From: Bos javanicus
Lineage: Eukaryota > Chordata > Mammalia > Artiodactyla > Bovidae
NCBI RefSeq assembly: GCF_032452875.1
Contig: NC_083869.1
Location: 79,602,501 to 79,666,500, forward strand
Length of the DNA: 64,000 bases
Direction: 5' to 3'
Under the pieces are notes generated by a model. That model was not told the DNA's origin, made no database searches, and saw only the letters and a list, made by a program, of their open reading frames with translations. Positions 46,292 through 64,000 of this stretch are shown one piece after another; position 1 is the stretch's first letter, and each line of letters begins with the position of its first letter. A program made the translations under genes and the position numbers.

Positions 46292-46567
46292 GTTGCTGCT
46301 GCTGCTAAGTCGCTTCAGTCGTGTCTGACTCTGTGCGACCCAGAGACGGCAGCCCACCAGGCTCCCCCGTCCCTGGGATTCTCCAGGCAAGGACACTGGA
46401 GTGGGTTGCCATTTCCTTCTCCAATGCATGAAAGTGAAAAGTGAAAGTGAAGTCGCTCAGTCATGTCCGACCTCAGCGACCCCATGGACTGCAGCCTACG
46501 AGGCTCCTCTGTCCATGGGATTTTCCAGGCAAGAGTACTGGAGTGGGGTGCCATTGCCTTCTCCGGC
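46292..46567 (-). repeat. Bov-A2 SINE (dimer)
   Basis: Two A-type monomers in reverse orientation (AAGTCGCTTCAGTCGTGTCT and AAGTCGCTCAGTCATGTCCG), linked by AAAGTGAAAAGTGAAAGTGA. Bov-A2 is typical of pecoran ruminants. Confidence 0.92.
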
Positions 46568-46976
46568 TTGGGATGTTAGGCACACATAAGACACCTAAAT
46601 TAAAGGGAAGTTACAGTGAGCTAGTTGACAGTCTGATTCCAGAGCATTTCTATTGTGTTTGAAAGTCATGAATGAGGTGAAGTAGAAAAAACGTCCTATG
46701 TTTGAGCAGTGGCAAGTGTGTTTTGGTTAATCAATTTGAAGCATAATATTTGGGACTGTTCCACAATTGCAGCGTTTGGAGGATTATAGAGGAAGTTCTA
46801 GCTTTCAGGCAGATCAAGGAGCAAAGGAAAGAAAAGAACTAAGTATTACTCTATATTTCCTTTGGTTCAAACACTGAATCATTAACAAATATGTATTAAT
46901 ATTAAGAGGCACACTGTGGTAGATTTTAGGGAAATAACTGTGAACCAGGGGTTCTTGGTCCTTGTACATATAGAGC

Positions 46977-47243
46977 TTGCTACTGCTAAGTCACTTCAGT
47001 CGTGTCCAACTCTGTGCAACCGCATAGGCAGCAGCCCACCAGGCTCCCCCGTCCCTGGGATTCTCCAGGCAAGAACACTGGAGTGGGTTGCCATTTCCTT
47101 CTCCAATGCAAGAAAGTAAAAAGTGAAAGTGAAGTCGCTCAGTCATGTCCAACTCTTAGCGACCCCATGGACTGCAACCTACCAGGCTCCTCCATCCATG
47201 GGATTTTCCAGGCAAGAGTACTGGAGTGGGGTGACATTGCCTT
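46977..47243 (-). repeat. Bov-A2 SINE (dimer)
   Basis: Same structure as the copy at 46292, about 0.4 kb away and in the same orientation. Confidence 0.92.
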
Positions 47244-47361
47244 GCTTAGAGTCTAATGAAGACAGATGTTTGACAAGCATTTACAACCAAGGTGGTAAGA
47301 GTGGTGCTGGGTGAGGTGGAGAATATGGAGGAGGCATGACATGAGCTGAGCCCTACACATG

Positions 47362-47367
<6 letters not shown>

Positions 47368-47394
<27 letters not shown>
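47368..47394. repeat. (TG)n microsatellite
   Basis: About 13 uninterrupted TG units; likely length-polymorphic. Confidence 0.95.
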
Positions 47395-47659
47395 TGGGCA
47401 AGAAGGCTTTTCAAAGCCTGAAAGATGTGTGAATGTTATTGAGATGAGAGGGTAGGTGTGTTGGGGTTTGAGATCTGAGAAGATATAGCAGAGGGAGGCA
47501 ATAGTAAGTATGAGCCATCAAAGAAACTAAAAGTAGTTCAGTCTTGTGTATATTTTGAAGGATTAGAAGCTATTGTTGAGTATAAATGTTGAGAAATGAG
47601 TTGAAGACTAAGAAGAGACTAGATGATATATGACTTTGGAAACATCTATTGAGAATTAG

Positions 47660-47960
47660 AGCCTTCATCCAGAGCTGGGATTCTTAACTAATTTTTTTGT
47701 GCTGTGGACTCCTTTTGGCAATCTGATGAAACCTATGAACTCTTTCAAAGATTAATGTTTTTCGTTGAATAAAATAAAACACATAAGATTAAACAGGAAA
47801 CCAACTACAATGAAACAGAGATCAAAATATTAATACCAACTTAGCAATAAGTAATATAAATGCTTCTTTATTAATGGCATCGAGTAAGATCTAGCAGTAG
47901 GTCTGGATGAATGCAATTTCAAAATTATGCTTAAGCAATATTAGCATAAGCAATATTTTG
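47660..47960. repeat. Old interspersed repeat, family not named
   Basis: GGATTCTTAACTAATTTTTT, GTGCTGTGGACTCCTTTTGG, ATGAAACCTATGAACTC and TAAAATAAAACACATAAGATT read like a common mammalian repeat I remember but cannot name. Confidence 0.35.
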
Positions 47961-48949
47961 AGGTAAGTGTAACAACTGTAATGTGACAAAAATGTGATGT
48001 GGTTTATGGTTTGTTACTTTTACTCCTAACTGAAGGAAACTCTAAGTTTCAGTAAGAAGTTTGTGAAAATAAAGCCCTCACTTTGCCATTCAAACTCCAG
48101 AATTCTATCTTTACACCGAAGTTACAAACTGTCAGCACACAGTGCCACGAGCCCTTTGAAGATCTTAAGCAGGAAGGTAAATGATCTAAGTAAAGCCCTC
48201 TGTCTACATAGGAGGCCACCCGGAATTCACTGTTGTATTTACTCTAAGGATATTTTTGTAAAATCTAGCAGTAGGTCTGGATGAATTCAATTTCATGATG
48301 CTTTTGTAGTGTCTTCTTTGTAAGGACTCTAGTGGAAAAATATTCTAGGTCTCACATACCCATATACATACAACTGTATGGGTTTATTGGAAAAGGGTGA
48401 ATTTATTATGTGTAAATTATGCTTCAGTAAGCCAGACTTTTAGAACTGCAGTCAGTCAAATCAATAAGTGTTTACAGTTCACTTGAAAAAAGTAAAAAGA
48501 GTCTGACAGAAACTGCAGTGTGTGCACATGGAGGCCAGTTTGCTCAGTCTGGACAATGACTGTCTACTGCTGGAACTCCTAATTCTGTTCCTGCTACTGC
48601 AGGGACTGCATGGGCCTCCTGCACCATCTGAGGGACAGAAAACCCCCTCAGCTTTCCCAGACGTGGCTCCTTCTTGATAGTTCCTTGGGGAGCTTTCCTG
48701 ACTACCTTACGACTTAAGGAAATCCACTGGAAGCTGCCTTCTTTCACCATTTATTCCAGATAAAGACATTGCTATTCAGTACAGCTGGTCAAAATGAGTG
48801 TTTACATTATAAGGAGTTTGCATTGGAGTTCGGAAAATGGACATCTGTTATTGGTCTTGGATGGTTGAGGGGAGAAGTGAAAAATGTGATCAATATTTTA
48901 AAAATAAATTTACATTTTGCTTCATGAAATGCTGCTTATTTGCTACTCA
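47961..48949. other. Intergenic; nothing recognised
   Basis: No supported gene or clear repeat between the old repeat and the BovB copy. Confidence 0.4.
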
Positions 48950-51132
48950 GTTCTGTTCAGTCACTCAGTCATGTCCGACTCTTTGTGACTCCATGAATCG
49001 CAGCATGCCAGGCCTCCCTGTCCATCACCAACTCCCAGAGTTCACTCAAACTCATGTCCATCGAGTTGGTGATGCCATCCAGCCATCTCATCCTCCATCG
49101 TTCCCTTCTCCTCCTGCCCCCAATCCCTCCCAGCATCAGAGTCTTTTCCAATGAGTCAACTCTTCTCATGAGGTGGCCAAAGTATTGGAGGTTCAGCTTT
49201 AGCATCAGTCCTTCCAATGAACACCCAGGACTGATCTCCTTTAGAATGGACTGGCTGGACCTCCTTGCAGTCCAAGGGACTCTCAAGAGTCTTCTCCAAC
49301 ACCACACTTCAAAAGCATCAATTCTTCAGTGCTCAGCTTTCTTCACAGTCCAACTCTCACATCCATACATGACCACTGGAAAAACCATAGCCTTGACTAG
49401 ACTGACCTTTGTTGGCAAAGTAATGTCTCTGCTTTTGAATATGCTGTCTAGGTTGGTCATAACTTTCCTTCCAAGGAGTAAGCATCTTTTAATTTCATGG
49501 CCGCAATCACCATCTGCAGTAATTTTGGAGCCCAGAAAAATAAAGTCTGACACTGTTTCCCCATCTATTTCTCATGAAGTGATGGGACCAGATGCCATGA
49601 TCTTAGTTTTCTGAATGTTGAGCTTTAAGCCAACTTTTTCACTCTCCTCTTTCACTCTCATCAAGAGGCTTTTTAGTTCCTCTTCACTTTCTGCCATAAG
49701 GGTGGTGTCATCTACATATCTGAGGTTATTGATATTTCTCCTGGAAATCTTGATTCCAGCTTGTGCTTCTTCCAATCCAGCGTTTCTCATGATGTACTCT
49801 GCATATAAGTTAAATAAGCAGGGTGACAATATACAGCCTTGACGTACTCCTTTTCCTATTTGGAACCAGTCTGTTGTTCCATGTCCAGTTCTAACTGTTG
49901 CTTCCTGACCTGCATATAGGTTTCTCAAGAGGCAGGTCAGGTGGTCTGGTATTCCCATCTCTTTCAGAATTTTCCAGTTTATTGTGATCCACAAAGGCTT
50001 TGGCATAGTCAATAAAGCAGAAATAGATGTTTTTCTGGAACTCTTGCTTTTTTGATGATCCAGCGGATGTTGGTAATTTGATCTCTGTTCTAAAACCAGC
50101 TTGAACATCTGGAAGTTCACGGTTCATGTATTGCTGAAGCCTCGCTTGGAGAATTTTGAGCATTACTTTACTAGCGTGTGAGATGAGTGCAATTGTGTGG
50201 TAGTTTGAGCATTCTTTGGCATTGCCTGTCTTTGGGATTGGAATGAAAACTGACCTTTCCCAGTCCTGTGGCCACTGCTGAGTTTTCCAAATTTGCTGGC
50301 ATATTGAGTGCAGCACTTTCACAGCATCATCTTTCAGGGGTGGAATAGCTCAACTGGAATTCCATCACCTTCACTAGCTTTATTCGTAGTGATGCTTCCT
50401 AAGGCCCACTTGACTTCACATCCAGGATATCTGACTCTAGGTGAGTGATCACACCGTGATTATCTGGGTCGTGAAGATCTTTTTTTGTACAGTTCTTCTC
50501 TGTATTCTTTTTTTTTTTTAATTTTTTTTTAAATTTTATTTTTAAACTTTACAATATTGTATTAGTTTTGCCAAATATCAAAATGAATCCGCCACAGGTA
50601 TACCCGCGTTCCCCTTCTTCTCTGTATTCTTGCCACCTCTTAATATTTTCTGCTTCTGTTAGGTCCATGTCATTTCTGTCCTTTATCGAGCCCATCTTTG
50701 CATGAAATATTCCCTTGGTATCTCTAGTTTTCTTGAAGAGATCTCTAGTCTTTCCCATTCTGTTGTTTTCATCTATTCCTTTGCATTGATCGCTGAGGAA
50801 GACTTCCTTATCTCTCCTTGCTATTCTTTGGAACTCTGCATTCAGATGCTTATATCTTTCCTTTTCTCCTTTGCTTTTTGCTTCTCTTTTTTTCACAGCT
50901 ATTTGTAAGGCCTCCTCAGACAGCCATTTTGCTTTTTTGCATTTCTTTTCCATGGGGATGGTCTTGATCCCTGTCTCCTGTACAATGTCACGAACCTCCA
51001 TCCATAGTTCATCAGGCACTCTATCAGATCTAGTCCCTTAAATCTATTTCTCACTTCCACTGTATAATCATAAGGGATTTGATATAGGTCGTACCTGAAT
51101 GATCTAGTGGTTTCCCTACTTTCTTCAATTTA
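48950..51132 (-). mobile_element. BovB (RTE) LINE, 5'-truncated, minus orientation
   Basis: Minus strand encodes BovB reverse transcriptase in broken frames: IGKGVRQGCILSPCLFNLYA and RYVDDTTLMAES (catalytic YVDD intact) at 49572-50120, and upstream parts at 49891-50322 and 50549-51019. 3' end at 48950. A small L1 piece is inserted at 50510-50614. The sequence is close to the plus-strand copy at 54515, so both look recent. The breaks between frames make it inactive. Confidence 0.93.
50510..50614 (-). mobile_element. L1 3' end nested in BovB, with perfect 17-bp target-site duplication
   Basis: Plus strand: poly(T), TTTACAATATTGTATTAG, then GAATCCGCCACAGGTATAC, the reverse of the bovine L1 3' end. 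The same 17 bases (TTCTTCTCTGTATTCTT) stand at 50493-50509 and 50615-50631. Confidence 0.9.
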
Positions 51133-51681
51133 GTCGGCAGAAAAAAAAATATTGTGTAAATGTGGTCTAGATTCCCTTCACATTGCATTTCCATCTCATG
51201 CAGCATACCTTATCCTGATCTAAATAGGTATCCCTAGGAGTTCCCTAACAGAACCCTATTACTCCCACAAAGATGGTTTTTGGAATGTGAGACTCACACC
51301 CTTGGAAATAACTCTTTACCCTGGGGTCAAGAACTTGATTTTGATTTTCTGAATCTAAATAAAAAAGTCACTTATTGGACTCATTCTTACTATGACCTCT
51401 GCCTCTGTTATGGGGAGGAAACTACAAATGTCCTTGTACATCAACTAAGGTGGCTGTGACCACATATGAAACCTTGACATTCTTCTGCCAGGCTCTATAT
51501 TTACAAGCTTTTCAAAATTTCTTTTGAAATAAGCCAAGAGTCATCATACTTTTAATATTTTCCATGGAATAAAAAGCTCCTGCAGCATTTTTTTTATATC
51601 TAAATCCAACTGTTTATGAGTATTTCCTGGTAAGGAACTACCTCCTTAAAGATAAAACTATAATGTTCATTTTATAGTTCT

Positions 51682-51848
51682 AAGGGCTTCCCTAGTGGCT
51701 TAGACAGTAAAGAATCTGCCTACAATGCAGAAGACCTGGGTATTCTTGCCCAGAAAATCCCATGGACAGAGGATCCTGGCAGGCTACAGTTCATGGGGTC
51801 ACAAAAAATCAGACATTGACTGAGTGACTAACATTTTTGCTTTCACTT
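51682..51848 (+). repeat. Bov-tA SINE with internal deletion
   Basis: GGGCTTCCCTAGTGGCTTAG head, then GACCTGGG jumps straight to TATTCTTGCCCAGAAAATCC. Confidence 0.85.
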
Positions 51849-52106
51849 ATAGTTCTAAATATTTCCTCCACTTCTGCTGTCAATTAATATATTTGAATTT
51901 CAGAAAACTGGGCTTGTGGAGAGAAGTAGAGACTGGAAAATGCACCTTGAATTAGCTTGTGGTCCTACATCAAACTGACAGCTTCACCCAAAGAATACTG
52001 TCAAGAGCTTGCAAAAGAATAAGAGGAGTGGCCCTGGGACAGGTACAAAGTTTCTCCCAGAGTAATCTAGGATCATGTGGGTGGGTATAAAGGATCAGAG
52101 ATAGGA

Positions 52107-52303
52107 TGGAGCTCAGTTGTGTCCAACTCTTTGCGACTCTTTGGACTGTAGCCTGCCAGGTTCCTCTTCCGTGGATTTTTCAGGCAAGAATTCTGGAGTG
52201 GGTCATCGTTTCCATCTCCAGGGGATCTTCCTGACCCAGGGATCAAACCCACATCCCCTGCATTGCAGGTGGATTCTTTACCTACTGCAGCATTGGAGAA
52301 GTC
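52107..52303 (-). repeat. Bov-tA SINE
   Basis: Reverse orientation, GAGCTCAGTTGTGTCCAACT to a GCAGCATTGGAGAAGTCC end. Confidence 0.88.
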
Positions 52304-53359
52304 CAAGGGAGAAGGCAGGTTATATTAAAAGCTTTTTTTTTTCTTTGAAATCTTCTCCATCAAACATTAGCTTCTTCTTGTTTGACCACCTAGAAGATGG
52401 GAAATGGATGAAAGAACTTAGAGAGGAGTCCCCCACAAGGAACTGTCATCTGTGACTACAGTTAGGGCTTACTTTGGACACCAGCCTCAGGACTTTATGT
52501 AGCTGGTCATGGCTGATACCTCAGGATCATGACTTCCTCACCTGGCTCAGCAGCTTCTCTGGAGCCTGGAGACATGGAGAGCTCCCCAGGGCTCAGGCAC
52601 TGGGAGGGCCCACACTGTTACTTGGGTCAGTCGCTGGGCAGTGGCACCACTAAGCATCCAGTCCCGGCAAGGGAAAGATCAAAGTAGACCTGTAGCCCAT
52701 ATACATATATTATCATTCAGTCAACCACTCCCCTCCTGCATCACCAGGGATGGAGCATCTCATCCTAAATTCCTTCCTCCAGGCTCAAGTTGGATTCATG
52801 AGACCAGAGACCATTAGAGCTGGAAAGGACCATAGCTTACCTAGTCCAGCCTCTTCTAGAGGTGAAGAACATACAACCCAGTGATCAAATCACTCAACCA
52901 AGGCCAGTGTTGTTATTTTCCTCTTGGTCTTCATTTCATGGGAGTTTTACCCATACATCTGCTTTCAGTGTAATTTGCCTGAGATTTGCCACCATGGATG
53001 ACTCTGGATCCTTCCCCCCAACAGGCCCTGGCAGTGATGCCAGCAGCTGTGAATCCTGAAGCTGGAACAGTACTGACATGGCAACAAAGAGGCTTCCTAA
53101 TTCACCTGGGAATTGCAGCTGTTAATGCCCTGTCGTTGCTTCCATCTTGTATTCAGTGTGATGACTCTTACTTGCGAGAACTCAGGATGTTCGCTTATTC
53201 AGTTTCCATCAAGCCTTCCTGCTGGTTTGTGAGTAATGTGTATATGACTTTGTTATGTTTCACCTATTGTGCAATCTTTACACTTAAAACTTCTAGAGTC
53301 AAAATCATAAGTAACACAACAGAAACAAAACCAGAAATGAAACACATACAAATGAGTCT

Positions 53360-53614
53360 TTCATTAATATTATATTAACACTGGTTTCTTAAAGTGTTTT
53401 ATCTCACAAGTTTATCAGAAGCTTGGGTCTCTAGAATTTCAATGACATTCCCATTTGGGGGTATCATAAGAATGAGAAGAAAGCTTCCTATTTAATCATT
53501 TCCTGGAAACTGGTATATATAAAGCTGAAGAAACCAGATGTGATTGTTGGCAAAGATCAGTCTTTAAAACTTTTCCATTTGCTTCCTTCTTTTGAGTGTC
53601 AAGAGTTTATCTTG
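53360..53614 (-). other. STAT4: STAT4 3'UTR
   Basis: Minus-strand sequence after the TGA matches the human STAT4 3'UTR in outline (AAGGAAGCAAATG, CTTCAGCTTT, AAACCAGTGTTAATA). The end is estimated at about 53360-53370, near an AT-rich AATATTAATG run; no clear AATAAA is seen there, so the poly(A) site is uncertain. Confidence 0.65.
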
Positions 53615-62974
<9,360 letters not shown>

Positions 62975-64000
62975 CTAGAATGAAAGAAAAGAATGAGATT
63001 GAGATTTTTATTAAATAATTAGACTCTTCAACTTGGTGCTCAATTTGGATTGCACTCCCCCAAGCATTTCCTAAGCACCTGCTATGGGTTTGCAGTGTAT
63101 TCAATGCTAGAAACAGTAAAAATAAGATGTCATGAAAATTTTTATCCAGGAAAGAATTCTTTTCGATGGAGGAGCTAAAGATAGCCTTAGGAAGTGGGTG
63201 GGTGTCTAGAACCAGGCCTCCATGAATGGATAGGATATAAATTGTCAAGGAAGAGGCCACTCCAGGAGCAAGAGTAATGTAGGTTTAGGCATAGTGGATA
63301 TGAACAAGGCTTATATATGAGACCGTAAGAGCAGCCTAATGTTGGTAAATAAACATTATAAAATAAATCTGTGAAAACAAGACTGCCAAGAGTCTTGAAT
63401 ATTATCATGAAAAGAATGAACTAGAGATCCATTTAGCAATAAGGAACCACCACTGACTGTTCTGATCCAGGGCAATGAAAAAAGAATTTCTGTCTAAAAT
63501 TTAAGGAAATTATAAGAATAATTTGATGAAGATCTGAAAAAAATATGGCTGCTATTTATACTATATATTTAAAAGCTTTATTCACTCATTAACAAATATT
63601 TATTGAATGCCACTATTGTGGTTTATGAATTAAATAAGGATCAAAAACTATTTATATTAAGTAAATTTTGTAATATTCCCAATTTATTTAAACATCAAGT
63701 GCTCAGATAGTAGATCCATGGGCAACATGGCATCCCTTTTAAGTCAAGTTTAACCAAATCACACATGACTCACTACTGCTAATCAAATACATCTTTGGCT
63801 GTACTTTAACTAGAAATGTATACAAATTCAATTTTAACTCTTTTCTTGGTGCTAAATGTGTTCACCCTAGGTTTGTCAAAACATACATATCTTCTAAAAT
63901 TCTTTTAGAAAAAACTTACACTGTAGTCACTATATGGAGTACCAACGACTATTTTGCAAACTTTAGACATAGCAGTCAAAACTGAAATTTTCCTGCTATG
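62975..64000. other. STAT4 intron 17 (partial); no exon seen
   Basis: AT-rich, without the next upstream STAT4 exon, which must lie beyond 64000. Open frames here show no STAT similarity. Confidence 0.6.

Larger units (their letters stand above)
51133..53359. other. Intergenic STAT1-STAT4 segment
   Basis: Holds two Bov-tA SINEs (listed). The rest, including an open frame at 52986-53378 on the plus strand, shows no family I recognise. Confidence 0.45.

Noticed and set aside
52986..53378. 130-codon plus-strand open frame
   Set aside because: Intergenic and overlapping the end of the STAT4 3'UTR on the other strand; no recognised domain.
63187..63990. A further upstream STAT4 exon near the right edge
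   Set aside because: I searched for the conserved exon before 62974 and found no STAT-like translation with splice sites before 64000.

Overview
This is mammalian nuclear DNA from a ruminant, very probably a bovid. Three BovB (RTE-type) LINE copies, many Bov-tA and Bov-A2 SINEs and L1 3' ends of the bovine type show this. The exact species cannot be read from the window. Only two protein-coding genes are present. They are the tandem paralogues STAT1 (complete) and STAT4 (3' portion only). Both are transcribed on the minus strand, in the order STAT4 upstream then STAT1 downstream, as in other mammals.

Layout from low to high coordinate. 1-1670 is sequence 3' of STAT1 with no gene I can support. 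About 1670-3134 is the last STAT1 exon (3'UTR plus four codons and stop). 3120-37555 holds the 23 coding exons of STAT1, all with GT..AG junctions and all joining in frame to a 749-residue protein. Non-coding exons 2 (40380-40532) and 1 (about 40837-41005) follow, with a CpG-rich promoter having GC and CCAAT boxes. A second CpG-rich block at 44080-44400 carries a perfect ISRE core and a perfect GAS site. 44.4-53.3 kb is intergenic and rich in SINEs, L2 and BovB. 53.36-62.97 kb holds the last seven exons of STAT4 (SH2 domain, Tyr693, Ser721, stop, 3'UTR). 62975-64000 lies in the next STAT4 intron; the next exon is outside the window.

Biology. STAT1 is the interferon-activated transcription factor: JAK phosphorylation at Tyr701, dimerisation through the SH2 domain (Arg602), DNA binding to GAS, or to ISRE within ISGF3. 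STAT4 is its IL-12/type I IFN-responsive relative. The two genes share exon lengths and intron phases across the SH2 region, as expected for a tandem duplication. The ISRE+GAS block 3.2 kb upstream of STAT1 exon 1 suggests interferon autoregulation.

I found no undescribed biological system. The points most worth a second look are the upstream ISRE/GAS block, a locally duplicated segment in STAT1 intron 9 that keeps both flanks of exon 9 but not the exon, a 93-nt STAT1 intron that is open in frame, inverted BovB copies enclosing the STAT4 terminal exon, nested transposon insertions, and a 20-bp-arm AT palindrome.
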